Below, one piece after another: positions 32,998 to 42,670 of a stretch of 64,000 nt of DNA (positions are counted from its first letter, which is position 1; each line of letters opens with the position of its first letter). The notes under the pieces are model-generated. The model worked only from the letters and a program-made list of their open reading frames with translations, did not search any database and was not told where the DNA came from. The stretch spans positions 496,001 through 560,000 of the forward strand of contig JAFEBH010000002.1 in NCBI GenBank assembly GCA_018242765.1. The letters run 5' to 3'. This stretch comes from Nitrospira sp. (GTDB lineage Bacteria; Nitrospirota; Nitrospiria; Nitrospirales; Nitrospiraceae). A program made the position numbers and the translations under genes.

Positions 32998-35739
32998 ATG
33001 AGACTGGTCCGTCCCCACTATATTCCACAGCTGGAGATCGACCACACCGAGTCCGGCTCGCTCATCATGCGGGACGGGTCGACCGCCGCCATCCGACCGG
33101 CCAAACCGGCTGATGCGACACTACTGCAGCAGTTCGTCAGCCGCTTGTCACCCGAATCCAGACGTCACCGGTTTTTCTCGGAAAGCATACCGTCGGCTGA
33201 CGCCGTCGCCGGTTTGTGTGATTCTTCCGATCCTCGTTCGCAACTCACGCTGCTCGTGACACGAACATGGGAAGGGCGGCAGCGCGTTATTGCTGTGGGC
33301 TCCTACTGGGCGAAGGATATACACACCGCCGAGGTGGCCATGGCGGTGGACGACGAATTCCATGGCAAAGGCCTGGGGACGCTGTTGCTGGAACGACTGG
33401 CTCTGATCGCTATTCGACACAGCTTTACTCACCTGTGGGCGGTCACTCATGCCGATAATCTGGCCATGCGCGAAGTCTTCCGAGAATCGGGGTTTACTTC
33501 CCATGAAGCGTACGAAGGCGAAGACATGGAAGTGGAGCTGTCGTTGATTCCGACGGAAACGACGGTCACCCGTGTCGAGGTTCGAGAACGGCTCGCTACC
33601 ACCGCATCACTCCGGCCTTTTTTTCACCCACAATCCGTGGCAGTGGTCGGTGCATCGCGCGATCTCAAGAGCATCGGCTATCGGCTCCTCGATGCACTTC
33701 GAACCAATCAATTTCAGGGTGCCATCTATCCGGTCAACCCGTATGCCTCTGAGATCGCCGGCGTCCCTGTTCATCCGTCAATCCATGCGATCCCTGAGTC
33801 AGTGGATCTCGCCATCATCGCCGTACCGCGAGAACACATGTTGTCCATCGTCGATGAGTGCGCGGGTAAAGGTATCCGGGCATTGGTGGTCATTACGGCA
33901 GGCTTTGCCGAAGTGGGAACCGAAGGGGCGGAGCACCAAAGACGGCTGGTTGGTAAGATCCGGCAATACGGTATGCGCATGATCGGGCCCAATTGTTTCG
34001 GAATCTTGAACACGGACCCTCACGTGCAACTAAATGCCACCTTCACCGCGCATTTTCCTCCTCGAGGTCGCGCGGCCATGTCGTCGCAAAGCGGCGCCAT
34101 CGGGGTTGCGACTCTTGCCGGCGCACACCGGTTTCATGTGGGCATTTCTTCCTTTGTGAGTGTGGGGAACAAGGCCGATGTATCCACCAACGATCTGTTG
34201 CAATATTGGGAAGAAGACCCATCCACCAATGTCATCCTCCTCTACATGGAGTCCCTGGGCAATCCTCGAAAATTCGCCCGCATCGCGCGGCGCGTGAGTC
34301 GCCGTAAACCGATCGTCGCGGTCAAAGCTGGACGATCACAATCGGGGCGACGAGCGGCCAGTTCTCATACAGCCGCGCTGGCAGCCAGCGATGCAGCCGT
34401 CGATGCGTTGTTTCATCAAGCCGGCGTCATTCGTGCCGAATCACTCGACGAATTGCTCAGCGTGGCAGCCGGTCTCTCGAATCAACCTCTCCCACTCGGA
34501 CGGCGAGTCGGAATCATCACGAACGCGGGAGGGCCGGCCGTTCTCTGTACCGATGCGTGCGAGCAATACGAGTTGGTGGTTCCGGAATTGTCCTCCCACA
34601 CCAAGGCCTCGCTCGCTCCCTTTCTTCCGTCGGCCGCCGCGCTAATCAATCCCGTCGATTTGATCGCTTCCGCCACACCGGATCAATACGCCAAGGGAAT
34701 CGAAACCCTCCTTCTGGCGAATGAGATCGACGCGTTGATCATTCTGTATATGGCTGTGACCGTCACGGACACAGCCGATATCGCTCGCGGCATCATGTCT
34801 GGAATTAAAAATGGTCGAAACGCGGGCGCCAAGGCCAAGCCCGTGTTCATCAGCTGGATGGCCGAAGGTGATCGCGACCGAACGTTTCACTCTCAAACAG
34901 AGACTATCCCCGCTTACCAATTGCCGGAGACCCCCGCCCTCGTGCTCGGTAAAACGATGATGTACGCGGAGTGGCGCCGACAGCCGACCGGCATGGTGCC
35001 CGACTTCGACGATCTCAATCTTGCCGCCGTACGAACGACTTGTGCCACTGCACTATCTCAACGCGGCCTCGGTTGGTTGACGACGGACGAAACTAGGAAC
35101 GTCCTGAGCGCGATGAAGATCCCCGTTCAGCCAGGTGGAGTGGCGAAGACAGCTTATGAAGCTGGCGTTTTGGCTCGTCGCGCCGGCTATCCGGTTGCTG
35201 TCAAACTAGCCTCTCATCAGATCGTGCACAAGACCGAAATCGGCGGAGTGCAACTGAATCTCAGGGACGAACAAGCGGTGCGCAAGGCATTCGACTCGAT
35301 TAAAACGCGACTCATGGAAGCCAACCAGCTCGACGCCATGGAGGGTGTGCTCGTGCAATCGATGGTTACCGGTGGTGTGGAAGTCATGATCGGGGTTACT
35401 GAGGACCCCCTATTCGGACCCTTGATCGCGTTTGGCCTCGGAGGGATTCACGTCGAGATTCTCGGCGATGTGCAGTTCCGCATCACGCCGCTCACCGACC
35501 GTGACGCCACAGAAATGATCCGGGCAATCAAGGGCTATCGGCTGCTGACCGGCTATCGAGGCCAACCACCGGCCGATCTAGAAGCTCTGGAAGAAACCTT
35601 GTTGCGGATCTCCCGCCTTGTCGAAGAGATTCCAGAAATTAGCGAGATCGATCTAAACCCGATCTTCGCCCTTCCGCCAGGCCAAGGCTGCCGAATCGTG
35701 GATGCGAGGATACGAGTGGTTAACAGACTTACCAGATGA
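32998..35739 (+). CDS. GNAT acetyltransferase fused to ADP-forming acyl-CoA synthetase
   Basis: 913 aa. Residues 20-190 form a GNAT domain (VAMAVDDEFHGKGLGTLLLE is the acetyl-CoA loop). Residues 205-650 resemble the CoA-binding and ligase domains of acetate-CoA ligase (FFHPQSVAVVGASRDLKS, MSSQSGAIGV, SSHTAALAASDAA with the His that is phosphorylated in the ADP-forming enzymes). Residues 690-910 are ATP-grasp_5 (GVLVQSMVTGGVEVMIGVTE). It resembles Pat-type protein lysine acetyltransferases, but with the GNAT at the N-terminus. Whether the synthetase part is active is unknown. Confidence 0.9.
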   Translation: MRLVRPHYIPQLEIDHTESGSLIMRDGSTAAIRPAKPADATLLQQFVSRLSPESRRHRFFSESIPSADAVAGLCDSSDPRSQLTLLVTRTWEGRQRVIAVGSYWAKDIHTAEVAMAVDDEFHGKGLGTLLLERLALIAIRHSFTHLWAVTHADNLAMREVFRESGFTSHEAYEGEDMEVELSLIPTETTVTRVEVRERLATTASLRPFFHPQSVAVVGASRDLKSIGYRLLDALRTNQFQGAIYPVNPYASEIAGVPVHPSIHAIPESVDLAIIAVPREHMLSIVDECAGKGIRALVVITAGFAEVGTEGAEHQRRLVGKIRQYGMRMIGPNCFGILNTDPHVQLNATFTAHFPPRGRAAMSSQSGAIGVATLAGAHRFHVGISSFVSVGNKADVSTNDLLQYWEEDPSTNVILLYMESLGNPRKFARIARRVSRRKPIVAVKAGRSQSGRRAASSHTAALAASDAAVDALFHQAGVIRAESLDELLSVAAGLSNQPLPLGRRVGIITNAGGPAVLCTDACEQYELVVPELSSHTKASLAPFLPSAAALINPVDLIASATPDQYAKGIETLLLANEIDALIILYMAVTVTDTADIARGIMSGIKNGRNAGAKAKPVFISWMAEGDRDRTFHSQTETIPAYQLPETPALVLGKTMMYAEWRRQPTGMVPDFDDLNLAAVRTTCATALSQRGLGWLTTDETRNVLSAMKIPVQPGGVAKTAYEAGVLARRAGYPVAVKLASHQIVHKTEIGGVQLNLRDEQAVRKAFDSIKTRLMEANQLDAMEGVLVQSMVTGGVEVMIGVTEDPLFGPLIAFGLGGIHVEILGDVQFRITPLTDRDATEMIRAIKGYRLLTGYRGQPPADLEALEETLLRISRLVEEIPEISEIDLNPIFALPPGQGCRIVDARIRVVNRLTR

Positions 35740-35796
35740 GATGAGAGGTGAGTACCCAGAGAGGCGTCAGCTCCCTGAATATGACCACCTAATCAA

Positions 35797-35973
35797 TCAC
35801 CGTTTGATCGATTGCTGAAAAAGTTGGTGCTTGATTACAGTTTCAAGTATTGCCTTTGCTGTTTGATCGAAATTCTCCATCGGCACCGCGGCTTGTGGAA
35901 TATCTTTCGTGACACGGTGTTTTAGATCTTCTGAGATGCTCTGATTTAATGACGGCCTAAAATTCCCACCCAT
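35797..35973 (-). CDS. short ORF of unknown function
   Basis: 58 codons from ATG 35973: MGGNFRPSLNQSISEDLKHR, then a helical end (ILETVIKHQLFQQSIKR). No ribosome site is obvious. It follows the disrupted coiled-coil gene at 36056-36621 on the same strand and may be part of that decayed unit. Little else is seen in the 316 bases between 35740 and 36055. Confidence 0.3.
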   Translation of the reverse strand: MGGNFRPSLNQSISEDLKHRVTKDIPQAAVPMENFDQTAKAILETVIKHQLFQQSIKR

Positions 35974-36055
35974 AGTATGAGCCGAATAGAATCATTCGTT
36001 ATGAAGAACTCCCTGTCTTTCCCAGGATTATCTTGAGATATAAGCCGAGTGAATT

Positions 36056-36621
36056 CTAGAGCAGGCGTCCCGTCCGGATACCACACGAAACGGATGGCTC
36101 AGTGAGAATCTGGAGCGAACGACAATAGAGTTTGATATTTCCCCTTGCATCAGAATCGAAGAGATCGACCGGGAATTCTGAGAACCTAAGCGTTATGGGC
36201 TTGCTCGGGTTCCTGGTATTGAAGACTGATACAAGGTCTTTGACAACTGCCTCTAACCTATGAACGTGCGACTCAACTTGGCGCGCTGTTTCAAGTTGCT
36301 GAATTGTCTTGGTAGCACTACGACCTTTGTGTGGCTCCACCTCTATAGGCAGATTTCCATAAAACGCGCTTCAGCGATGAAATTGTATTCGTTCTGGACC
36401 TGCCTTACGTCTTTTTCAGCGTCGGATGGGATCGAGCTAGAATGAAGTGCCTGGATCTTATTGCCTAGATCCTTAAGCTGACCTTCAAATTATTTCGTCT
36501 GCTGCTGAGCATTGCGTTTGGCGTCTTCAGCACTATTCCGTGAGTCTACGGTGGAGCCCTTGTACCCGCAGAATAAAGCCGCTGCTCCAAAAGCAACGGC
36601 AAGAATATAATAAATATTCAT
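36056..36621 (-). pseudogene. disrupted membrane-anchored coiled-coil protein
   Basis: Three minus-strand pieces read as one protein. The first starts at ATG 36621: MNIYYILAVAFGAAALF (one transmembrane helix), then a helical NSAEDAKRNAQQQTK to a TAA at 36490. The same frame continues 36489-36343 as FEGQLKDLGNKIQALHSSSI. After a one-base shift near 36340 a further helical piece (TIQQLETARQVESHVHRLEA) runs to 36056. Repeated heptad-like patterns suggest a coiled coil. Whole-gene identity is unknown. Two separate lesions make it a probable pseudogene. Confidence 0.6.
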
Positions 36622-36771
36622 GGCCACGTAATATAAGTTAGCCTCCGTTTCTAGGCAATACCCACTCCGGCACAAATGAAACCGAATGGGCCAGATCCGT
36701 TGCCCCGTCCACACAAAGCCTTGTTATCCTCACCTGCGGTGAAATAGGTGAAATGAATCTCTGACCAGGGT

Positions 36772-37221
36772 CTACTGCTCCGGATGCGGGTCTTTTCTGA
36801 TGAGGGCGAGGTAGAGCAACGTGTCGGCGAGGTCTTGGTCGGTCATGGTGGTGTCAGGAAACATGCCGGTGCCGGGATGGCCTTCTCGGATGGCGCGGGC
36901 TCGTTCCTGATTGGTTTTCAAATGTAACACGTCGGGGTTGCGCAAATCCGAGGGGGGCGGATTCAGCTTCGCGATGAGCTTGGCGGTATCGGCTTCCAGG
37001 CGAGGTAGGCGATACAAATACCCGTCGACACCGTGACAGTAGTAGCAGACACCCTTCCCGTTGAAGATGTCTCGCCCCCGCAGGATATTACCCTTTAGTT
37101 TCCCGCTCGGTTGGCTGGACAAAGGTTCTGCCCAGGCGTCATCGGCTAGGGGCGCTGTCTCCATTCCCACCCAACCCGCGAGCAGGACACTGACTACGTT
37201 TAACCAGGCTTTCTTCTTCAT
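36772..37221 (-). CDS. periplasmic monohaem cytochrome c
   Basis: About 149 aa from MKKKAWLNVV, signal peptide through ADDAWA. Haem motif CYYCH; ligand Met probably in TGMFPDTTM. The long frame to 37308 lacks conserved sequence. Unlike the two small paralogous cytochromes, it has a longer middle with LPRLEADTAKLIAKLNPPPS. One of six cytochrome c genes within 12 kb, a density that fits a nitrifier-like respiratory gene set. Confidence 0.88.
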   Translation of the reverse strand: MKKKAWLNVVSVLLAGWVGMETAPLADDAWAEPLSSQPSGKLKGNILRGRDIFNGKGVCYYCHGVDGYLYRLPRLEADTAKLIAKLNPPPSDLRNPDVLHLKTNQERARAIREGHPGTGMFPDTTMTDQDLADTLLYLALIRKDPHPEQ

Positions 37222-37332
37222 TTGGTTTGCTTGGTCTCTCTTGTTGCATCGACCACTTTGTTTCCCTGAGTCAATCAATACACCAAACCAGATAGCCTGA
37301 ACAAACAAGACAGCCCGGGTTCATATAACTCA

Positions 37333-37812
37333 TCAGTGCCCACTGCAGCAGGCATTGTACCGATCTTCCGGAATCGTCTTCATGGTGTTGAAGATCGTGG
37401 TGCGCTCGTCCGCATTGGTGACGTTATCAATGGCAGGATAGAGCGCCCGCTCTTCCTTCCGATTGTGAGAGCCCAAGAGGTCAAGTAGCGACTGCTCCTC
37501 TTGATCACTATTGAGATCCTGACTCTCAACTTTCCGATGAATCGCGTCCAGCAGCTGCCTGATCTGTTCGTGCTCAAATCGCATCACGGGTGTCGGCCCG
37601 TCCTCGATCATCCCAGTTTTCTCTTCCCACATTGGAAACAGCAGCTCCTCTTCCCAGATGATATGCCGCTGGAGCCCGACTTTGAACTCCTTGAACGCGT
37701 CCTTCGCCTTGGCAAAATCCGATCGTTTCGATGCCTGAAAGGTCTTGAACAATTCATCCAGCCGGTCATGATCCTCCGCGTACAATGCCGTGATCGTGTT
37801 GTGCTCGCTCAT
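37333..37812 (-). CDS. hemerythrin HHE-domain protein
   Basis: 159 aa from MSEHNTITALYAEDHDRL with GGGG upstream. Di-iron ligands: HDRLDELF, HIIWEEELLFP, FEHEQIRQLL and HNRKEERALYP, the full HHE set of a four-helix bundle. Such soluble proteins bind oxygen or nitric oxide, or act in iron-centre repair; which one applies cannot be read from sequence. The C-terminus ends with a CCSGH tail containing two extra Cys. Confidence 0.9.
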   Translation of the reverse strand: MSEHNTITALYAEDHDRLDELFKTFQASKRSDFAKAKDAFKEFKVGLQRHIIWEEELLFPMWEEKTGMIEDGPTPVMRFEHEQIRQLLDAIHRKVESQDLNSDQEEQSLLDLLGSHNRKEERALYPAIDNVTNADERTTIFNTMKTIPEDRYNACCSGH

Positions 37813-37885
37813 AGATTCCCCCGTCATACCCACACCGACACCCTCATTCTATTTCTTTCTCCCCCATTCCGAAGAACCGACGCGC

Positions 37886-38188
37886 TTATCGCTCTCTCCG
37901 CTCTCGTATCGCGTCTTTGCCGGCTTGCAACGCCGCTTCAACATCAGCCCGGCGTTCATCGACGAATTGTCGGCCCCGGTTAATGACGTCATCAAGCGCC
38001 GCCCGAGCCTCTTTGGCTTTCTCAATCACGTCGTCTTCCGTCCTTCTTGCATAGCCTTTGAGCTCTCGCCGCGTGTCCTCGCCGGACCTTGGAGCCAAAA
38101 GAAACCCCGTCATGATCCCCATCATGGCTCCGCCGAGAAATGCCAGCGCCACCGCCAATCCTGAATCCTCATCGTTACGAGTCGTCAT
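37886..38188 (-). CDS. YtxH-type membrane-associated protein
   Basis: 100 aa from MTTRNDEDS with GGAGGG upstream. One N-terminal transmembrane helix (LAVALAFLGGAMMGIMTGFL), the APRSGEDTRRELKGYA motif of YtxH proteins, then an amphipathic charged helix to the end. YtxH proteins are general stress proteins of unknown mechanism. Same strand as the hemerythrin gene. Confidence 0.8.
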   Translation of the reverse strand: MTTRNDEDSGLAVALAFLGGAMMGIMTGFLLAPRSGEDTRRELKGYARRTEDDVIEKAKEARAALDDVINRGRQFVDERRADVEAALQAGKDAIRERRER

Positions 38189-38378
38189 GGTCGACCCTCC
38201 CTGGATAACACATGGTTCGTTTATGCCACCGCGTGATGCCGGACGAGGCTCGTCACGGCACAACGGCCACAGCTTACTAAACGAACCAGTCGGAATACCA
38301 CCCCCAAACATAAGATCTCACGACGACGACTCCGCCTCGCTGACCAACGTTACGTTCGGGGGCAGAGATGGACCAGAG

Positions 38379-38738
38379 CTATCCGAGAGGGTGGAAAGGA
38401 GCCAACATACGAATATAGTTGAGGACATCACGAATCTCTTGCTCGGACAACCGATCCGCCCACCCATGCATCGGACTGAAGAGCACTCCCTGTTTGATCG
38501 CGAGATAGAGGTCCATATCGGTCTTGGTCCGTGACTTCACGGCACGGAAATTTGCCGGAGGCACGATCAATTCCTTGATCTCAGGCCCAAGCCCATCGCC
38601 AGTAGCTCCGTGACAACCAGCACAGTGCTGTTGGAAGATTCGCTCCCCGCTCTTCGTGTTTCCAGAGTGGCTCTGAGCCAGAGCCCACGAGGCAGTCAAG
38701 GCGACTACCAGAATACTCATCAGAATACGTCCATGCAT
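38379..38738 (-). CDS. small monohaem c-type cytochrome (paralogue of 32407)
   Basis: About 119 aa from MHGRILMSILV; signal peptide ending near WALAQ. Haem motif CAGCH, IVPPANFRAVKSRTKTD and GVLFSPMHGWADRLSEQE with the probable Met ligand. Very close in layout to the cytochrome at 32407-32766, so one is a duplication of the other. GAGAGGGG precedes the start. Confidence 0.9.
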   Translation of the reverse strand: MHGRILMSILVVALTASWALAQSHSGNTKSGERIFQQHCAGCHGATGDGLGPEIKELIVPPANFRAVKSRTKTDMDLYLAIKQGVLFSPMHGWADRLSEQEIRDVLNYIRMLAPFHPLG

Positions 38739-38792
38739 GTATACCCCTCTCTTCTCACAGAACATCTCGGCACCACCAAGCTACCCCAAGCA

Positions 38793-39416
38793 TCAATGTT
38801 GATGTTGTTGCCCTCCGCCGGCTCCTCCACTCCCATGATCACCGCTGCTCTGTCCATGACTGCCACTTCCCATGGATCCCATCATGCCACCCATCATCCC
38901 ACCATGGCCCATCCCTCCACCTCCAGCCCCATGCTGACCACCACTCATCATTTGCTCATGGACAGCACGTTCTTTTTCTCGTTGATCTGGAGTCAGGATG
39001 ACCATGGCGTTGCGCTTACTTTTGATGGCCGTGAAGAGACAAGCCGCTTCCGCTTTCTTCAGTTGATCGACTTTCGCTTGTATTGTATTGAGATCCGTCT
39101 TCTCATCTTCCAACAAGGCCTGCAGTTCGAGCTTGGCGACTTTCGTATCAGCTTCCAACCGAGCCTCTGTTCGCTTGAAATCCAATTGCACGGATTTCAG
39201 CTTGCCGATTTGCTCTGCCGTCAGGCCGATCTCCTTGGCATGTTTCAGCAGATGTTTGAGATAGTGCCCCCCATGGTCCTCCTCTTCAGCCTGATCGTGG
39301 CCACCATGCATCATCATCGCCTGGCCCTCGGCCACAAAACTCGGGAACGCGGTCATCGCGACGATCAACGCGGCTCCCCCAACTCCAGCGATCCATAGGC
39401 TCTTCAACTTCGTCAT
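38793..39416 (-). CDS. Spy/CpxP-like periplasmic protein with Met/His/Gly-rich tail
   Basis: 207 aa from MTKLKSLWIAG with GGAGG upstream. Signal or anchor helix, then a metal-binding-looking stretch (GQAMMMHGGHDQAEEEDHGG). Next comes a long helical region with two LTxxQ-like motifs (LTAEQIGKLKSVQLDFKR and LTPDQREKE), as in Spy/CpxP/ZraP. The last 55 residues are Gly/Met/His-rich (GGMGHGGMMGGMMGSMG, GGGQQHQH). Family members buffer metal or bind unfolded proteins in the periplasm. A copper or nickel role is plausible but inferred. Confidence 0.8.
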   Translation of the reverse strand: MTKLKSLWIAGVGGAALIVAMTAFPSFVAEGQAMMMHGGHDQAEEEDHGGHYLKHLLKHAKEIGLTAEQIGKLKSVQLDFKRTEARLEADTKVAKLELQALLEDEKTDLNTIQAKVDQLKKAEAACLFTAIKSKRNAMVILTPDQREKERAVHEQMMSGGQHGAGGGGMGHGGMMGGMMGSMGSGSHGQSSGDHGSGGAGGGQQHQH

Positions 39417-39544
39417 GACCAGTACCTCCAGCGTTAGACCCATGATACGTGCGACCGAGGTCATCTCGATTTTCAGAAGGCATGCTCCCTGCCGCCCTTC
39501 GCTACCCGCGAGCAACCAACGTAAATGACCGGGAGCCTGCGGCT

Positions 39545-39988
39545 TCAGCCAGCTTGATCTTCGATGGACACTCCCAGCCCAATCCAGGCCCTCAAGAGAT
39601 CATGGCGTGTGATCGAGTACGTAACCTTCCCATTCTTTCTCACCGGTAGGCTCAGGAGCCGCTTATCCTCCATGAGCTTCACCGCCTCATCGACACTCGT
39701 CTCATCGGTCACGGCGATACGCTCTTTGGCCATCACATCTTCGGCCTTCAGACAGTTGAGATCCTTCCCCGCCTCCAGCGCCCGAAGAATATCGAACTCG
39801 CTGATAAAGCCGACAAAGTCGCCCCCTTCGTCGACAATCGGTGCACCCGGCGTGTGGGTGCTCAGCAGCTCAACCGCAATTCCCATGGCATTCTGATCAC
39901 GACGAAACACAAGCCGGTTCGTCGCACGTATCTGCCCGACAGTCTTGAACCCTCCGACAGGAACTCCTGGCCTCACCAACGTGGTCAT
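39545..39988 (-). CDS. tandem CBS-domain protein
   Basis: 147 aa from MTTLVRPGVP with GGAGG upstream. Two CBS motifs: GAPIVDEGGDFVGFISEFDI and LLSLPVRKNGKVTYSITRHD. Such stand-alone CBS pairs bind adenine nucleotides and regulate partners, unknown here. Flanked by cytochrome and Spy-like genes on the same strand. Confidence 0.88.
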   Translation of the reverse strand: MTTLVRPGVPVGGFKTVGQIRATNRLVFRRDQNAMGIAVELLSTHTPGAPIVDEGGDFVGFISEFDILRALEAGKDLNCLKAEDVMAKERIAVTDETSVDEAVKLMEDKRLLSLPVRKNGKVTYSITRHDLLRAWIGLGVSIEDQAG

Positions 39989-40066
39989 CGCACTTCCTCC
40001 CCATTGATGGTTGTTGATAGCTCCGACGTCTGCATTGTCCGGCACCGCCGTTACACACCTAGACCA

Positions 40067-40615
40067 TTATTCATCCGATCCACCTCTTCGTCCTCGATGC
40101 CCCATTCCGCCTCTCCCCCCCATACCGCCATCCGAACCCATCATGGGTCCCATACCCTCTCCATGCCCCATCATGCCCGGTCCGTGTTTTCCCGCGAAGG
40201 TGCGCTCATATTGAATAAGAGCCCAGATCTCCTCGTCGGACAAGACCGAACCGAATGCAATCATAGCGGTCCCAGGTGAACCATATTTGATGGCCCAGAA
40301 GACTTCCCCTTCGGTACGATGGCGCCAAAAACCATGATGCTGAAAGTTACGCGGCGCGGGATTCATACTGACAGCTCCCGGCCCTTTGCCGTCTCCATCT
40401 ATTCCATGGCAGGTGACACAGCCACCCTTGCCGTTGTAGACCGACTTGCCCTGCTCAATCACCTCGGAAGAGTGAGCCAAGGGATTCCTCAGCGCTCTTG
40501 CTTCAGCCAATTTATCGGCAGGTACGACTGGTTGCATCATGTGCCGCTCCGCAGCCCAAGCCGTGATCTCAACACACATCACGACGGCGATGAACGCGAA
40601 CAGTCTCATCTTCAT
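40067..40615 (-). CDS. c-type cytochrome with Gly/Met/His-rich C-terminus
   Basis: 182 aa from MKMRLFAFIAV. Signal peptide, haem motif CVTCH followed by GIDGDGKGPGAVSMNP, and a helix LSDEEIWALIQYERTF. The last 35 residues (PGMMGHGEGMGPMMGSDGGM and on) are Gly/Met-rich like the tail of the Spy-like protein nearby, possibly a metal-binding tail. Length is longer than the small cytochromes because of this tail. Confidence 0.88.
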   Translation of the reverse strand: MKMRLFAFIAVVMCVEITAWAAERHMMQPVVPADKLAEARALRNPLAHSSEVIEQGKSVYNGKGGCVTCHGIDGDGKGPGAVSMNPAPRNFQHHGFWRHRTEGEVFWAIKYGSPGTAMIAFGSVLSDEEIWALIQYERTFAGKHGPGMMGHGEGMGPMMGSDGGMGGRGGMGHRGRRGGSDE

Positions 40616-40657
40616 TCCAGAGTCCCTTTCGGTCATACCACAACTGTCTTTCAGGCG

Positions 40658-41719
40658 TTAGAGATCCAGCTCCACCATCTTGCGGTGGAATCGAGTAATG
40701 ACGTTCGGATCAGGTGTCAACCTGATCTGAGCTTCGTCCTTTCCTTTGTACGGCAGCAGATTCAGGACATACCGCAAGCTTTCCAGTCGCGCAGCCTGCT
40801 TGTCGTTCGCTTGCACGATGATCCAGGGGCTAAAGGTCGAGTGCGTTTTGCTGAACATTTCCTCTTTGCAACGGGTATAGGCGTCCCACAGTTCCTGCGC
40901 TTTTTCATCGACCGGACTCAGCTTCCACTGCTTGAGCGGATTCTGCCGCCTCGCTTCAAATCGCCTGGCTTGTTCATCCTTGGAGATGGAGAACCAGAAC
41001 TTGATGATGGTGACCCCGTCTTCATAGAGCATGTGCTCGAATTCCGGAACCTGCTGAAGAAATCGCTGGTGCTCTTTTTTTGTACAGAATCCCATCACCG
41101 GCTCGACCACAGCGCGGTTGTACCAACTCCGGTCGAAGAACACGATTTCACCTCTGTTCGGCAGCTGGTGAATATAGCGTTGGAAATACCACTGGCCCCG
41201 TTCTGCATCGGTCGGCTTCGGTAGCGCCACGACTCGCATCGCGCGAGGATTCAGATGCTCGGTGAACCGTCGGATCGTACCGCCTTTTCCAGCCGCATCC
41301 CGTCCTTCGACCAAAATAGCGATGCGCTCCCCGTTGCTCTGAATCCATCGCTGCAGCCTGACCAATTCAACCTGCAACTGTCGTAAGTCCTGTTCGTATA
41401 GCAGGGTCTTGCGCACTTCCTCGATATCGACGGCTTTGTTTGCAAGGAGTTTCAGAAACCCTTTTCTTGTATTGACCCTTCGAAGATCATCCGCCGTCAA
41501 GGCATAGCCTGGGTCACCGATGCGTCCGAGCCCCTGAGAGATCAAGGTGCTGCGCGGAACCCGGTACCCGTCTCCCTCCCTCGGCACCTTCGTGGGAATC
41601 GTCTCCAACTCGCTTGCATCGGTACCGGGTGCGGACGGCACGAGGTCGTCGATGTCCTCTGAATCCGCTTGCTCCTTGCGATCTCGTGACTTCCTTGACG
41701 ATTCTCCACTCGCTGCCAT
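40658..41719 (-). CDS. ppk2: polyphosphate kinase 2
   Basis: 353 aa. Class I PPK2 with a 65-residue hydrophilic N-terminal extension. Walker A GRDAAGKGG at residues 139-147, lid region NPRAMRVVALPKPT, Walker B VFFDRSWYNRAVVEPVMGF, and FWFSISKDEQARRFEARR. It transfers phosphate between polyphosphate and nucleotides (usually polyP-driven ADP or GDP phosphorylation). AAGGAGG precedes ATG 41719. It fits with the starvation and stress genes around it. Confidence 0.95.
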   Translation of the reverse strand: MAASGESSRKSRDRKEQADSEDIDDLVPSAPGTDASELETIPTKVPREGDGYRVPRSTLISQGLGRIGDPGYALTADDLRRVNTRKGFLKLLANKAVDIEEVRKTLLYEQDLRQLQVELVRLQRWIQSNGERIAILVEGRDAAGKGGTIRRFTEHLNPRAMRVVALPKPTDAERGQWYFQRYIHQLPNRGEIVFFDRSWYNRAVVEPVMGFCTKKEHQRFLQQVPEFEHMLYEDGVTIIKFWFSISKDEQARRFEARRQNPLKQWKLSPVDEKAQELWDAYTRCKEEMFSKTHSTFSPWIIVQANDKQAARLESLRYVLNLLPYKGKDEAQIRLTPDPNVITRFHRKMVELDL

Positions 41720-41743
41720 GAGAAACCTCCTTGGCCCAAAGAA

Positions 41744-42103
41744 TCAAAACATCACGTTCCGATCTCGCTCTGCCACGGCCTTGATATAGTCCGGCATGCC
41801 TTTGATAGAAGCACCAGCCACCAGATCCGCCGCATTGACCTGACGAGCCACCGCACAGGCCCCGCAGACCCAGATCTGCACACCAGCCGCCTGGACTGCG
41901 GCAAGCAGATCTTTCAGTGGCGTCAAATTCACGCCGATGACATGATCCGCCACGCCCTTCCGCCCCAACGTCACCGCTTCGTTCCAGAGCCACAACACCA
42001 CATCGTGTCCTTGCTCTTTTGCTGTCTTGGCGGCCATCAAGGGCAAGGTTGCCATGGTAGGGTCGTCGGTTCCTCGGCTACCCGAGATAATGAATGTCGC
42101 CAT
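41744..42103 (-). CDS. DsrE/DsrF-like sulfur-relay family protein
   Basis: 119 aa from MATFIISGSRGTDDPT with GGAGGG upstream. DsrE fold pattern with a conserved Cys pair in IWVCGACAVARQV, and a C-terminal helix GMPDYIKAVAERD. DsrE-type proteins move sulfur as persulfide or have unknown roles. It is placed between PPK2 and OsmC-type genes. A decayed DsrE gene of another subtype occurs at 56315-56811. Confidence 0.8.
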   Translation of the reverse strand: MATFIISGSRGTDDPTMATLPLMAAKTAKEQGHDVVLWLWNEAVTLGRKGVADHVIGVNLTPLKDLLAAVQAAGVQIWVCGACAVARQVNAADLVAGASIKGMPDYIKAVAERDRNVMF

Positions 42104-42208
42104 GTTGCAACCCTCCGTCTTTTGTTGTTCGTGAAGTGTATTGGCCAACGATCGATGCAATGGATCAGCTGTCGTACTTACTGGTCCGACTGAGTATCGC
42201 TTCCCGCC

Positions 42209-42628
42209 TCACAAATCATGGTTTCTCTGGTGTGAATGCGGGTTTAACTTGATCCCAATATTCGGCGTCACGGAGATCGACTGATGCACCGTACACCCGT
42301 GGGCGACCTTCAGCAGTCGCTCCCGCTGATCTGCCGTGATGCGGTGGGGAAGATGAATCGCAATGTCGACACGGCCAACACGATGTGGCCCCTCCGCCAT
42401 CGCCCATTCCGCCTCGACAGACAAGCCGTCTCGGGCGATACCGTGTCGCCCGCAGAATTGCCCGACGAAGTATGCAACACAACTTGCGACGGACCCTACA
42501 TAGAGCTCTACAGGCCCCATACCGGCATCCTGCCCTCCATCCTCGACCGGCTGGTCGGTGATGATTCGATGCTTCCCGCTCACAATGTCGTACCGTGTCC
42601 CGCCGTGAAAGGTCGCTGTAAGTTTCAT
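42209..42628 (-). CDS. OsmC/Ohr-family protein
   Basis: 139 aa from MKLTATFHGGTRYDIVSGKH; I chose ATG 42628 because the long frame to 42757 runs through an intergenic hairpin repeat. OsmC features: GPVELYVGSVASCVAYFVGQ with the reactive Cys, and a C-terminal VHQSISVTPNIGIKL. Likely hydroperoxide or redox stress protein. A second OsmC gene is at 55857. Confidence 0.85.
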   Translation of the reverse strand: MKLTATFHGGTRYDIVSGKHRIITDQPVEDGGQDAGMGPVELYVGSVASCVAYFVGQFCGRHGIARDGLSVEAEWAMAEGPHRVGRVDIAIHLPHRITADQRERLLKVAHGCTVHQSISVTPNIGIKLNPHSHQRNHDL

Positions 42629-42670
42629 CGGGCCGCTCTCGAAATTAGAAACCGACCGTATGGAATTCCA

